Source of the DNA: Syntrophales bacterium
GTDB lineage: Bacteria; Desulfobacterota; Syntrophia; Syntrophales; UBA8958
Direction: 5' to 3'
Length of the DNA stretch: 64,000 nt
Assembly: GCA_026416455.1 (NCBI GenBank)
Contig: JAOAFE010000003.1
Location: 143,805 to 207,804, forward strand
Position 1 is the stretch's first letter, and each line of letters opens with the position of its first letter. Made by a program: the position numbers and the translations under genes. This document shows, piece by piece, positions 8,150-16,768 of the stretch. A model generated the notes under the pieces. It saw only the letters and a list, made by a program, of their open reading frames with translations. It made no database searches and had not been told where the DNA came from.

Positions 8150-8917
8150 ATGGATATTATAGATGCGTTAATCCTAGGCATAGTAGAAGGCTTATCGGAG
8201 TTTCTCCCCATATCTTCTACGGGACACTTGATTTTAGTCTCCCGGCTTTTAGGTCTGACCCCTGAAGACTTTCTGAAAAGCTTCGAGATTGCCATTCAAA
8301 GCGGAGCTATTCTTGCTGTAATTGTCCTTTATTGGCGTGAGTTGATGAAAAATCGTCTAGTGATGGCAAGGGTAATGGCAGCTTTCATACCTACTGGTTT
8401 GCTGGGGCTTATTTTCTATCCTTTGATCAAGGGCTACCTCTTAGGATCGTCCACTGTAGTTTTATGGGCTTTGGCCTTAGGTGGGGTGGCGATCATAGTT
8501 TTTGAAATTCTTTACCGGGGAAGAGAAGCCAAAGTATATCGGTTAGAAAAAATCTCTTATAAGCATGCGTTTATTATCGGCCTTTTCCAGTCTATTTCCA
8601 TGATACCCGGCGTCTCCCGTTCGGCTGCTACCATTTTAGGTGGCCTTGCCTTAGGAGTAGAAAGAAAGGCGATCGTAGAATTTTCTTTTCTCCTCGCCGT
8701 TCCTACCATGATAATCGCGACCGTATACGATCTAAGCAAGAGTGTTCCTCAATTTACCTTCGATGAAATGGGCATTCTTCTCTGTGGCATGGTAGTATCC
8801 TTTATTGTAGCTTGGGCAAGTGTCAAATTTTTATTGCGATTCGTCCAAACCCATACTTTTGTCCCGTTTGGTATATATCGCCTTCTGGTAGCGCTCCTAT
8901 GGAGCATCTTTATTTAA
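8150..8917 (+). CDS. uppP: Undecaprenyl-diphosphatase
   Basis: A 255-residue polytopic BacA/UppP-family membrane protein that recycles undecaprenyl pyrophosphate for peptidoglycan and polysaccharide synthesis. Both catalytic signatures are present: EGLSEFLPISSTGHL near residues 13-27 and PGVSRSAATI near 152-161. About eight hydrophobic helices can be traced. It is divergent from the FdhE-like gene. Confidence 0.95.
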   Translation: MDIIDALILGIVEGLSEFLPISSTGHLILVSRLLGLTPEDFLKSFEIAIQSGAILAVIVLYWRELMKNRLVMARVMAAFIPTGLLGLIFYPLIKGYLLGSSTVVLWALALGGVAIIVFEILYRGREAKVYRLEKISYKHAFIIGLFQSISMIPGVSRSAATILGGLALGVERKAIVEFSFLLAVPTMIIATVYDLSKSVPQFTFDEMGILLCGMVVSFIVAWASVKFLLRFVQTHTFVPFGIYRLLVALLWSIFI

Positions 8918-8925
8918 GATTTTTA

Positions 8926-8955
8926 TTGAAATTTAATCGCGCAAAGGTGTATAAA
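8926..8955 (+). promoter_or_regulatory. Sigma-70 promoter of tRNA-Gln
   Basis: TTGAAA (8926-8931), 18-base spacer, TATAAA (8950-8955). The tRNA 5' end at 8965 lies about 9 bases downstream, as expected for a short precursor. Confidence 0.65.
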
Positions 8956-8964
8956 AAAGATGGA

Positions 8965-9038
8965 TGGGGGATCGTTCAACGGTAGGACAACGGACTCTGA
9001 CTCCGTGAATCCAGGTTCGAATCCTGGTCCCTCAGCCA
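8965..9038 (+). tRNA. tRNA-Gln(CTG)
   Basis: Acceptor TGGGGGA/TCCCTCA, D-arm with GGTAGGA, anticodon stem ACGGA/TCCGT with loop CTCTGAC (anticodon CTG), T-arm CCAGG-TTCGAAT-CCTGG, encoded GCCA end. All stems pair. It is a single-gene transcription unit flanked by its own promoter and terminator. Confidence 0.96.
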
Positions 9039-9051
9039 AATGATTTTAAAC

Positions 9052-9081
9052 GGGGCTTTTGATCCAAAAAGCCCCTTTTTT
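9052..9081 (+). terminator. Intrinsic terminator of tRNA-Gln
   Basis: Perfect 9-bp stem GGGGCTTTT/AAAAGCCCC with a 6-base loop, followed by six T. It starts 14 bases after the tRNA end. Confidence 0.9.
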
Positions 9082-9634
9082 ATGGCTTTATTTTTCTCTT
9101 GGCAGATAACTTGGGAATGAGGAGAGGAGTTTTTCTTTTATATGCGAGGTAGGTCTCACCCAGGCGTTTCTCAAGTTCTGGTTCTTCGATTAATTTGAAT
9201 TCCAAGATGCTCGCGATAATGAAAAGGGGTGTGTAAATGAAGATAAGAGAGATAGAATTAAGTAGGAGGCCAACTCCAAAGAGCATTAGAAAAACGCCAG
9301 AAAGCATAGGATTTCTCGTGTAGGCATAAGGACCCGACTGAACCAATTGGGGAGGAGGATTAATGGGGACAGGGGTGCCTCCTGCTCGTAAAAATTGAAA
9401 GACTGACCATATCCAGAGAAACAAACCGACCAGTCCGATCGGCAAAGCGAAGATGTAGTTCCAGGGGGAAGGAACAAGAGGGGGAATCCGGAACAAATTG
9501 TCGGTTATTCGGGAAAGGAGGATGATGAACAGAACTATAGTAAGGAAAAAACAGGCACATACGGGCGTCAAGATAACTTTCTTACTTCTGTTCCCTGTTA
9601 CGATTCGGTAAATAATGTTAACGATTGAATTCAT
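9080..9634 (-). CDS. Isoprenylcysteine/phospholipid methyltransferase-like membrane protein
   Basis: A 184-residue membrane protein of the ICMT/PEMT-like family of SAM-dependent methyltransferases. Several hydrophobic helices precede the family core SGPYAYTRNPMLSG (about residues 103-116) and the C-terminal EEPELEKRLGETYLAYKRKTP (the RNP and E-E/Y-x-x-Y-x-x-P pattern). Bacterial members act on small molecules or lipids; the substrate here is unknown. It is convergent with the tRNA-Gln unit. Confidence 0.82.
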   Translation of the reverse strand: MNSIVNIIYRIVTGNRSKKVILTPVCACFFLTIVLFIILLSRITDNLFRIPPLVPSPWNYIFALPIGLVGLFLWIWSVFQFLRAGGTPVPINPPPQLVQSGPYAYTRNPMLSGVFLMLFGVGLLLNSISLIFIYTPLFIIASILEFKLIEEPELEKRLGETYLAYKRKTPLLIPKLSAKRKIKP

Positions 9635-9733
9635 GTTTACTCTTTACAGAAATAAACATTTATTGCCAATAGGATCTTAAATTTCGTTACCACCAACAAT
9701 TGCATCCATACCAGAGATCATGATTTTTATGGA

Positions 9734-9762
9734 TTGACAAAAATGTTTTAATTTTGTTAGAA
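9734..9762 (+). promoter_or_regulatory. Sigma-70 promoter of the rpmH operon
   Basis: TTGACA (9734-9739), 17-base spacer, TTAGAA (9757-9762), in AT-rich DNA 43 bases before rpmH. The surrounding 171-base gap contains no DnaA box that I can see. Confidence 0.6.
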
Positions 9763-9805
9763 AAACGACCCTTAAATTCCAACTTATTTTCGTCAGGAGT
9801 AAAAA

Positions 9806-9943
9806 ATGAAAAAGACAATTAAACCGGTCAGCAATACAAAGAGAAAAAGAACACATGGTTTTTTGGTTCGTATGGCAACTAAAGGCGGACGTGAGGTCTT
9901 ACGAAGGCGCAGGGCCAAGGGAAGGAAGCGTCTTACGGTGTAA
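9806..9943 (+). CDS. rpmH: 50S ribosomal protein bL34
   Basis: A 45-residue, very basic protein. It begins [19 protein letters not shown] and ends KGRKRLTV, the standard bL34 pattern with [10 protein letters not shown] in the middle. CAGGAG lies 6 bases before the ATG. It is followed after 9 bases by rnpA, the universal rpmH-rnpA order. Confidence 0.97.
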   Translation: MKKTIKPVSNTKRKRTHGFLVRMATKGGREVLRRRRAKGRKRLTV

Positions 9944-9952
9944 ATAATTTTC

Positions 9953-10300
9953 GTGCCGGATAGAAGATTCAGAAAGTGTGAGCGACTGACTAAGAGAAAA
10001 GACATTGCCCGAGTTTTTGCCGAGGGTAGACGGAGCGGGTCAGGATATTTCAAATGGATTATTGCTCCAAATGGGATCGGGAAAACGAGGTTTGGAATTA
10101 TCACGAGTCGTCGAATTGGTGGGGCGGTTAAGAGAAATAGAATAAAACGTTTGCTCCGAGAAGTCTTTAGATTAAATAAACACCATTTTCCTGCCGGCCA
10201 TGATATAATCGTGATCGTAAAAAAACCTTTACCTCCCCTCTCTTATGCGGAGGTGGAGAAGGCGCTTTCTGATTTGTATTTTGACGAGGGGCATGTTTGA
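9953..10300 (+). CDS. rnpA: Ribonuclease P protein component
   Basis: A 115-residue basic protein with the RNase P signature [14 protein letters not shown] (about residues 62-75) and the [14 protein letters not shown] strand. It binds the RNase P RNA and helps mature tRNA 5' ends. It begins at a GTG. Its last 8 bases overlap yidD. Confidence 0.95.
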   Translation: MPDRRFRKCERLTKRKDIARVFAEGRRSGSGYFKWIIAPNGIGKTRFGIITSRRIGGAVKRNRIKRLLREVFRLNKHHFPAGHDIIVIVKKPLPPLSYAEVEKALSDLYFDEGHV

Positions 10301-10529
10301 AAAGATTTTTCTGAAATGTATAAACAAGATATTAATCCTGTTGATTCGGGGCTATCAACTCTTTTTCTCCCCCCTTTTAGGGCCCTGTTGTCGCTTCTCA
10401 CCCTCCTGTTCGGAGTACATGGTTGAGGCTATTACCAAGTATGGTTCTTTCAAAGGTATGTGGTTGGGATTTAAGCGTATCACCCGCTGTCATCCCTGGA
10501 GTGCTGGTGGATATGATCCGTTACCGTAG
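10293..10529 (+). CDS. yidD: Membrane protein insertion efficiency factor YidD
   Basis: A 78-residue YidD (DUF37/haemolytic domain). After an amphipathic N-terminal helix come [24 protein letters not shown] and [13 protein letters not shown], the invariant family motifs. It helps YidC-dependent insertion. The ATG at 10293 overlaps the rnpA stop by 8 bases and follows GAGGGGC; an upstream start in rnpA is less likely. Confidence 0.95.
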   Translation: MFEKIFLKCINKILILLIRGYQLFFSPLLGPCCRFSPSCSEYMVEAITKYGSFKGMWLGFKRITRCHPWSAGGYDPLP

Positions 10530-10547
10530 TAATTTCAGGAGGCTCTA

Positions 10548-12140
10548 ATGGATAAAAGGACAATTTTGGCAATCGTTCTTTCCCTTGCTGTGATCATTAT
10601 ATATCAAATGTTTTTTTTCAAACCACCGGTAAAACATCCGACTCCGCCTCCAGCAAAAGAGGCGGAAAAGGCGAAAGAAACCAGGTTATTACCGCCTAAA
10701 CCGACGCCAGAGGTAATGGCCTCCGTTCCTAAAACAGGGGAGGAAAAACAGGTAACAGTGGAAACCCCTTTATACCGAGCCGTTTTCAGCTCCAAGGGAG
10801 CGGGGCTCGTTTCTTTTAAATTAAAGAAATACAAAAAGACCCTTGATGCTGCCTCTGAATCGGTCGATATTGTATCTCTGAAGCCAGGGATGAAGTACCC
10901 ATTGGGGGTATCTTTTATTCATTCATCGTTTGATTTACCCGACAACGTGTTTTTTAACCCTTCTCGGGAGAAAGTGGAGGTTAAAGAAAAAGAGGAGAAA
11001 ATCGTTTTCAGTACCATTGTGCCTGGCCGGATAAAGATTGAAAAGTCTTATATTTTCTATCCCCATCGTTACACGGTCGACATGGAGATCCGGGTGACCA
11101 ATCTGTCCAATGGTCCTATTGAACAGATGGCGGTGGTAAATTGGTACGAATATATGGATCCGAAAGTGGAAAGAGATGATTACGGTCACACCGGTCCTAT
11201 TGTCTTTCACAAGAATGAGGTGGAAAGGCCGGAAGTCGGCAAAATAAAAGAAGACAAGGTATACGGTCCTGGCGTTACCTGGGGTGGTTTTGAATCGAAG
11301 TATTTTTTGGCTGCCTTTATTTCTCCCCATCCTTCTCTCACACATATTTACGTTACGAAGGCCGCCACGGAAGACGAAATTACGGTGATGCTTAAGGGCG
11401 AGAAATTGGTAATACCGGCTAACCAAGAAGCAAGTTTAAACTATCGCCTATTTCTGGGACCGAAAGAGTATAACCTGCTCAAGGCGGAAGGGGTAAATTT
11501 GGAGGATGCGATCGACTTTGGATCTTGGCTAAAATGGCTAGCCATGCCTCTGCTTATAACGCTCAATTTCTTTAACAAATACATCAATAACTATGGGGTT
11601 TCAATTATCCTCCTTACCGTTCTGATCAAGATTCTTTTCTGGCCTTTGGGAAACAAAAGTTACAAATCCATGAAAGAGATGCAGAAACTCCAACCTAAAC
11701 TGCTCGAATTGCGGGAGAAGTATAAAAATGACAAACAGCGACTTTCACAAGAGACAATGGCTCTTTACAAAGCCCACAAGATAAATCCCCTGGGCGGATG
11801 CCTTCCCATGATTATCCAGATTCCTGTGTTTTTCGGACTTTATAAGGCGCTGCTTTATGCCATCGAGTTGAGGCACGCACCGTTTTTCGGTTGGATAAAG
11901 GATCTATCGGCCAAGGATCCATATTACATTACCCCCATAGTCATGGGAGTGACGATGTTTATCCAGCAGAAGATGACCCCCACTGGTGGGGACCCGATGC
12001 AGCAGAAGATTATGCTTTGGATGCCGGTTATCTTTACCTTTCTCTTTCTTAACTTCCCGTCAGGCTTGGTGATCTACTGGTTATTCAACAACATCATAAG
12101 TATTGGCCAACAAATTTACGTCAACAAACGTCACGGTTGA
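10548..12140 (+). CDS. yidC: Membrane protein insertase YidC
   Basis: A 530-residue Gram-negative type YidC: N-terminal helix (residues 5-24), a large periplasmic beta-sandwich (about 60-335), then the five-helix core (about 350-525) with NPLGGCLPMIIQIPVFFGLY and the usual membrane segments. It inserts and folds inner-membrane proteins alone or with SecYEG. It follows yidD by 18 bases with AGGAGGC before the ATG. Confidence 0.97.
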   Translation: MDKRTILAIVLSLAVIIIYQMFFFKPPVKHPTPPPAKEAEKAKETRLLPPKPTPEVMASVPKTGEEKQVTVETPLYRAVFSSKGAGLVSFKLKKYKKTLDAASESVDIVSLKPGMKYPLGVSFIHSSFDLPDNVFFNPSREKVEVKEKEEKIVFSTIVPGRIKIEKSYIFYPHRYTVDMEIRVTNLSNGPIEQMAVVNWYEYMDPKVERDDYGHTGPIVFHKNEVERPEVGKIKEDKVYGPGVTWGGFESKYFLAAFISPHPSLTHIYVTKAATEDEITVMLKGEKLVIPANQEASLNYRLFLGPKEYNLLKAEGVNLEDAIDFGSWLKWLAMPLLITLNFFNKYINNYGVSIILLTVLIKILFWPLGNKSYKSMKEMQKLQPKLLELREKYKNDKQRLSQETMALYKAHKINPLGGCLPMIIQIPVFFGLYKALLYAIELRHAPFFGWIKDLSAKDPYYITPIVMGVTMFIQQKMTPTGGDPMQQKIMLWMPVIFTFLFLNFPSGLVIYWLFNNIISIGQQIYVNKRHG

Positions 12141-12159
12141 TTTAAAGAGGTGTATCAAG

Positions 12160-12912
12160 ATGGATTATATTGAATTTGAAGGAAAGACGGTAGATGAAGC
12201 CATCAGAAAAGCATGTGAGCATTTTGATGTGCCTCGGGAAAAACTGAGTATAGATATTCTTTCTGAAGGGTCAGGGGGATTTCTCGGTTTGGGATCCAAA
12301 AAAGCCCGCATTCGCGCCAGTCTTTTGACCCTTGATTTGACAGCAGACCTCTTCGAGCATGAAAAAAGGGACGATTCCTCCTCGACAGAGGCAGTTTTGG
12401 CCGTTGAAAGTAAGGAAGATAGTATTGCCCTAAAGGCCAAAGAGCTCTTGGAAGGGTTACTTCTACGCATGCACGTGTCTGCGGAAGTGAACGTGAGAGA
12501 GGAAAAAGATTGTATTGTTTTGGATGTGAAAGGTAATGGAGAGGGGCTGCTCATCGGCAAGAGAGGGCAGAATCTTGATGCCATTCAACATATCGTCAAC
12601 AAAGCGTTGAACAAACAGGGGGAAAACAAAAAAAAGATTGTAATAGATGTAGAATCCTATCGGAAGAGAAGAGAAGAGGCCTTGGTGAGTTTAGCTCATC
12701 GTTTGGCTCAGCAGGTGAAGAAAACGAAAAAGAAAATAACAGTAGGCAATATGAATGCCCATGATCGTCGGATTATTCATCTCACCTTACAGGGAGACAA
12801 CTCTCTAACGACGAAGAGTCGTGGAGAAGGGGAGATGAGGAAGATCGTCATCATGCCCTTAAACACATCTCAGAATAAGGGTGAAGGGACAAAAGAGCCG
12901 CCTCGAGAATAA
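12160..12912 (+). CDS. jag: Jag/KhpB RNA-binding protein
   Basis: A 250-residue RNA-binding protein with Jag-N domain (residues 2-52, FEGKTVDEAI), KH domain with LIGKRGQNLDA (GxxG) near 130-140, and R3H domain (RRIIHLTLQ to the end). It is the conserved partner of the yidC-mnmE block and in some bacteria acts with KhpA. The ATG at 12160 follows AAAGAGGTG; a longer frame starting inside yidC is not needed. Confidence 0.93.
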   Translation: MDYIEFEGKTVDEAIRKACEHFDVPREKLSIDILSEGSGGFLGLGSKKARIRASLLTLDLTADLFEHEKRDDSSSTEAVLAVESKEDSIALKAKELLEGLLLRMHVSAEVNVREEKDCIVLDVKGNGEGLLIGKRGQNLDAIQHIVNKALNKQGENKKKIVIDVESYRKRREEALVSLAHRLAQQVKKTKKKITVGNMNAHDRRIIHLTLQGDNSLTTKSRGEGEMRKIVIMPLNTSQNKGEGTKEPPRE

Positions 12913-12922
12913 AAGAGGTTGA

Positions 12923-14293
12923 ATGTCGGTAGATACAATTGCCGCCCTGGCAACGCCTCAAGGGCCGGGCGCCTTGGCAGTAATCAGGGTAAGCGGTCCA
13001 GAGGCCTTCTCAATTTTAAAGTCTATCTTTCGCCCGCGCAAAGAACGGTCAGAGTTTTCTAGCCACCGGATGTATCATGGAGACATTGTGTGTCCTCGCA
13101 CCGGTGAATATGTTGACGAAGTACTCGTCTGCCTCATGCGGCGACCTCATTCGTACACTGGCGAGGATGTACTCGAGATCTTTTGTCACGGTGGTCTTAA
13201 CATTCCACAAAAAACACTTTCGGTGGTGATTGCGGCGGGGGCTCGACCGGCAGAAAGAGGAGAGTTTACGCGGCGGGCTTTCCTGAATGGACGCCTTGAC
13301 CTGGTACAGGCCGAGGCGGTGGGAGACATAGTTACAGCTGGTAGTGAAAGGGGGAGGGAATTAGCCTTAAGACAACTCAAAGGAGAACTAAGCGCAATTA
13401 TAAAAGATATCATTGCCCGTCTGCGGGAAATTTTGGCGCGGCTGGAGGCGACCATTGATTTTGTAGAAGATGTTGATGAAAGAGTGGTACAAGAAGGGAT
13501 AGAAGGGGAAGTAAACACCGTATTGGAATACATACGTAGATTAGCAGGTACCTATCAAAAAGGGCGGCTATACCGAGAAGGGGCAGCCATGATTATTCTG
13601 GGCAGGCCGAATGTGGGAAAATCCAGCCTGCTTAACTGTCTGTTGGGCCGATATAGAGCAATCGTAACTCCCGTTCCTGGGACGACAAGGGATTTTTTAG
13701 AAGAAATGGTAGATATCGAGGGTATGCTTGTCCGGATAGTAGATACGGCCGGGATTCGTCCAACTAGCGATGTCGTGGAGAGAGAAGGTCTTAAGCTGGT
13801 GTGGGATAAATTGGCCGAAGCAGACCTCGTTCTCCTCGTTTTGGACGGTTCGGAGGAACTCACCCCTATCGACCGAGAGATAATAGAAAAAGTTGAAGGC
13901 AAGAAGGTGATTTCTGTCATAAATAAAAAGGACCTGCCGAAGGTATGGAAAGAGGAGGAAATAGCTGACATTGTGTCGCCACCGATTGTCCACATTTCAG
14001 CGAAATACGGGGATGGCGTTGATGACTTAAAACGTTCTATCTACGAAGTCTTGGTCGGTGGTGGGGTTGAAGGGCCTTTTTCGATGTCCGTCATGAGAGA
14101 GCGGCATTACCACTGTCTAGAAAGGGCAGCCAATGCTTTAGAAAAGATGAAGAAAAATCTGTTTTCTCATCCGGAAATTGCAGCTGAAGAGATAAGAGAG
14201 GCTATCCGGGCTTTAGGTGCAATTATTGGGACAGAAGACATATCCCTCGAGGTTCTCGATATCATTTTCTCTTCTTTTTGCATTGGAAAATGA
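12923..14293 (+). CDS. mnmE: tRNA uridine-5-carboxymethylaminomethyl modification GTPase MnmE
   Basis: A 456-residue MnmE: N-terminal folate-binding domain (residues 1-118), helical domain, inserted G domain with GRPNVGKSS (P-loop), VDTAGI and NKKD, and the C-terminal catalytic Cys in the terminal CIGK. With MnmG it modifies wobble U34. Length is standard. It closes the rpmH-mnmE block. Confidence 0.97.
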   Translation: MSVDTIAALATPQGPGALAVIRVSGPEAFSILKSIFRPRKERSEFSSHRMYHGDIVCPRTGEYVDEVLVCLMRRPHSYTGEDVLEIFCHGGLNIPQKTLSVVIAAGARPAERGEFTRRAFLNGRLDLVQAEAVGDIVTAGSERGRELALRQLKGELSAIIKDIIARLREILARLEATIDFVEDVDERVVQEGIEGEVNTVLEYIRRLAGTYQKGRLYREGAAMIILGRPNVGKSSLLNCLLGRYRAIVTPVPGTTRDFLEEMVDIEGMLVRIVDTAGIRPTSDVVEREGLKLVWDKLAEADLVLLVLDGSEELTPIDREIIEKVEGKKVISVINKKDLPKVWKEEEIADIVSPPIVHISAKYGDGVDDLKRSIYEVLVGGGVEGPFSMSVMRERHYHCLERAANALEKMKKNLFSHPEIAAEEIREAIRALGAIIGTEDISLEVLDIIFSSFCIGK

Positions 14294-14343
14294 TTTTTCT
14301 TTACACTCAAAGGCTTTTGAAGTAATTTGAAAAACAAACAGAA

Positions 14344-14359
14344 AAGGAGGATCCTCCTT
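14344..14359. repeat. 16-bp perfect palindrome containing the ribosome binding site
   Basis: AAGGAGGATCCTCCTT is self-complementary over all 16 bases and ends directly before the ATG at 14360. The left half is a perfect Shine-Dalgarno sequence, so folding or an mRNA duplex could hide it. A protein operator is also possible. Confidence 0.6.
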
Positions 14360-15499
14360 ATGAGGTGGCGGAGTGCAATTTTATGTGTTTTCGTTGGAGC
14401 GCTTTTCCTACCCGCCTTTGGGTATGGTCAGGTTAAATGTGTTGAGGCGGAGGGTGAGGCGATGATCGTAAATCAAGATCTACCGGCTGCCCGATTAGAA
14501 GCCATTGCTCGGGCCAAGTGGCAGGCGATAGAGAAAACGGTCGGGGTAAACGTAAAGGCCGGCAGCCTCGTTTCCAACTTTACCTTGGTGGAAGATGTTA
14601 TAAAGACGCAGGTTGGGGGAGCCGTCAAAAGCTTCGACAAGACATGGGAGAAAGAGAAAGACGGTGTGCTCAGCGTGGGTATAAGGGCCTGTGTGGAGCC
14701 TACGGCGGCAAAGGAAGCCATTTCTTCAGAACTTGCCCTCAACAGTGGCGTTGCCATCTTTCTCCCCGCTCGTCTCCCAGTAAAAGGAGGTAGTCAAGAA
14801 TCCGTCGAGGAAACTAATCTCCTTTCCGAAACTTTAATAGAAAAGTTAAGAGAGCAAAACTATCAGGTGATTGACGTAGCCTCCACTAATCCAGAGGACG
14901 CAGTTGAAATGGAGAAGGCAATGAGAAGCGGGAGCACCCTTGCTTTGCGGAGTCTCATCTATAAATTTTTGGCGAATGTTATCATTATTGGCCGTACGGA
15001 TTTCACTATTTCGACGAAGAAAGGGGAAGAAATAGGGTATGGTTTATCCATGCCTTTTAATAACGTAACGGCGAGGTTACAATACCGTATCGTAGCGCGC
15101 AACAATAAGACGGGAAAGATGGAGATTTTGACCGCTGGTACAGAACAAGGAAAAGGAATTCGCAACAAAGTAGAGGATGCGGCAGCAGAAGCCTTGAAAG
15201 ATGTGGCGAACAAAGTGACGCCTCGCATACTAGACGAATTGGCTAAATACATCCAGGGTAATGTGAAAAAGATCAGGGTGAAAGTAAATGGCGTAAAGGA
15301 TTTGGATACCAATCTTGAGGTTAAATCGCAACTGCAGAATACCGTATGGGTGACCTCGGTGGAGGAAAAAGAATTAGGGGAATTCATTGTAGAGTATCCA
15401 GAAAAGACATTATATTTAGCTAACAGTATTCAACAGAAGGGAAATTTCTCTATCGTGAATTTTACCCCTTATTCGTTGACGTTGAAATTAGAAAAATAG
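14360..15499 (+). CDS. Exported protein with FlgT N-domain-like region
   Basis: A 379-residue protein with a signal peptide (hydrophobic 5-20, cleavage probably after FGYGQ). Residues 25-115 have the LPP20/FlgT-N pattern: VEAEGEAMI, AARLEAIARAKWQAIEKTVGV, VSNFTLVEDVI, GAVKSFD. The rest is alpha/beta with no domain I recognise; residues 205-290 include a second repeat-like Ala-rich helix (VEDAAAEALKDVA). It probably acts in the periplasm with the CsgG/FlgT-like lipoprotein 9 bases downstream. I chose the ATG at 14360 because it follows a perfect AAGGAGG; a TTG at 14327 would add 11 residues before the signal peptide. No flagellar genes are nearby. Confidence 0.72.
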   Translation: MRWRSAILCVFVGALFLPAFGYGQVKCVEAEGEAMIVNQDLPAARLEAIARAKWQAIEKTVGVNVKAGSLVSNFTLVEDVIKTQVGGAVKSFDKTWEKEKDGVLSVGIRACVEPTAAKEAISSELALNSGVAIFLPARLPVKGGSQESVEETNLLSETLIEKLREQNYQVIDVASTNPEDAVEMEKAMRSGSTLALRSLIYKFLANVIIIGRTDFTISTKKGEEIGYGLSMPFNNVTARLQYRIVARNNKTGKMEILTAGTEQGKGIRNKVEDAAAEALKDVANKVTPRILDELAKYIQGNVKKIRVKVNGVKDLDTNLEVKSQLQNTVWVTSVEEKELGEFIVEYPEKTLYLANSIQQKGNFSIVNFTPYSLTLKLEK

Positions 15500-15508
15500 G
15501 AGGGGGAT

Positions 15509-16717
15509 ATGAAGAGGATCGGATTTTTTGGGATGGCCTTCGTGCTAACAATTGCCGGGTGTGCTACAGCTCCCCAGCTTGATCTTTCGGGATATATCGT
15601 GGACAAGTCACCCAAAATGCAAATTCCTGCTGTATGCAAGTATCGTTATGAACATGCAAAACCATTGGTTGCCGTGGTGAACTTTGCTAACAATACATCT
15701 TTTGATTTTGCCCAGGTCGTGCAAACGCAGGTGCAAGGTTCAAGTCAGAGGACGGCGGTGGGCGGGGCAGCGGTTGGGGTTGCCCCTGGAGCAGCGGGTA
15801 TAGTTTGGGGTGCGAAAGAACAAGCCAGCTTTCAAGCTAACGCCCAGACCATTTCACGGCAGATTAATGCTAAACTTTCGGAAAGTGTAGAGGACGGAGT
15901 AATGGATGAAATAGTGAACATGGGTGGTGCCCGTGTGTTCACTAGAAAAGATATGGAAAAAGTGTTTTCGGAGCAAAAATTCCAACAATCGGGTCTCGTG
16001 GACGACAGCACTCTCGTTAAATTAGGCAAATTGAAAGGAGTTAAGTTCATCATTACTGGCTCTGTAAATAACGTTGATCTGACCTACAAGTCTTTTGAAA
16101 GCACCAAAAAGAGCCTATCTTCTGGATCGAGTGTTGTGGCCGGGCTTCTAGGTGCGGTAGCCTCCGCTGCCATAGAAACGCAGGAAGGTTGGAATATTTC
16201 GACGGAGATTGCCCTCCGCATAATTGATGTGGAGACGGGTGAAGTGGTACTTTCCAAGAAAATGTCGGGTCGCCATGTTATAGGGAAGATTCCGTACCCG
16301 AACTACGATGCGATGATCGGGGGCATCAAGAAAGCGGCCGCCAAAGCCCTTCAGGATTCAAGACCAGATCTTTCCAAATATTTCCTCCTCAAAGGTTATG
16401 TCGTACAGATCAAGACGAGTCCCGATGGCACCAAAAGAGCCGCTCTTATAAACATTGGTGAAAAGGAGGGAGTGAAGGCGGGGCAAGAATTTTTCGTCTA
16501 TACCTTTGAGGAAGTAGAAGATCCCATGACCGGGAAAAAAGAATGTGATTCACCTAAACTGCCAGTGAAACTCGTGGTGACGGATCAAATTCAGCCGGAT
16601 CGGGCCTGGGCACAGATTGAAGGAAAACCGGAGCAGATAAAGATGGTAAAGGTAGGCCAGCTAGTGGAACGGGTGCCTCTTAAAGGCCAAGGTTTCATCG
16701 AAAAAATGGGTATGTAG
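15509..16717 (+). CDS. CsgG/FlgT-like outer-membrane lipoprotein
   Basis: A 402-residue lipoprotein with lipobox LTIAGC (Cys at residue 18). A CsgG/TolB-like domain spans about 45-290 (PLVAVVNFANNT, then FTRKDMEKVFSEQ and GVKFIITGSV), and residues 300-395 resemble the FlgT C-terminal domain (LINIGEKEGVKAGQEFFVY). A Gly/Ala-rich insert (about 85-110) and a Ser/Gly-rich loop interrupt the CsgG fold. Known relatives form curli-secretion pores or the flagellar H ring; here no curli or flagellar genes are nearby. RBS is AGGAGGGGAT. It is paired with the gene before it. Confidence 0.78.
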   Translation: MKRIGFFGMAFVLTIAGCATAPQLDLSGYIVDKSPKMQIPAVCKYRYEHAKPLVAVVNFANNTSFDFAQVVQTQVQGSSQRTAVGGAAVGVAPGAAGIVWGAKEQASFQANAQTISRQINAKLSESVEDGVMDEIVNMGGARVFTRKDMEKVFSEQKFQQSGLVDDSTLVKLGKLKGVKFIITGSVNNVDLTYKSFESTKKSLSSGSSVVAGLLGAVASAAIETQEGWNISTEIALRIIDVETGEVVLSKKMSGRHVIGKIPYPNYDAMIGGIKKAAAKALQDSRPDLSKYFLLKGYVVQIKTSPDGTKRAALINIGEKEGVKAGQEFFVYTFEEVEDPMTGKKECDSPKLPVKLVVTDQIQPDRAWAQIEGKPEQIKMVKVGQLVERVPLKGQGFIEKMGM

Positions 16718-16733
16718 AGATAGTTTGGGCAAA

Positions 16734-16764
16734 AGAGGGCATTCCTTGAATGGGGATGCCCTCT
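16734..16764 (-). terminator. Hairpin between convergent genes, terminator for the HDAC-like operon
   Basis: 12-bp stem AGAGGGCATTCC/GGGATGCCCTCT (one G-U pair) with 7-base loop. On the minus strand it is followed by TTTT, so it fits the end of the minus-strand operon; on the plus strand the T run is lacking. Confidence 0.7.
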
Positions 16765-16768
16765 GTGG

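Noticed and set aside
9635-9805. Possible replication origin upstream of rpmH
   Set aside because: No TTATCCACA-like DnaA boxes, no repeats beyond general AT richness, and no dnaA or dnaN nearby.
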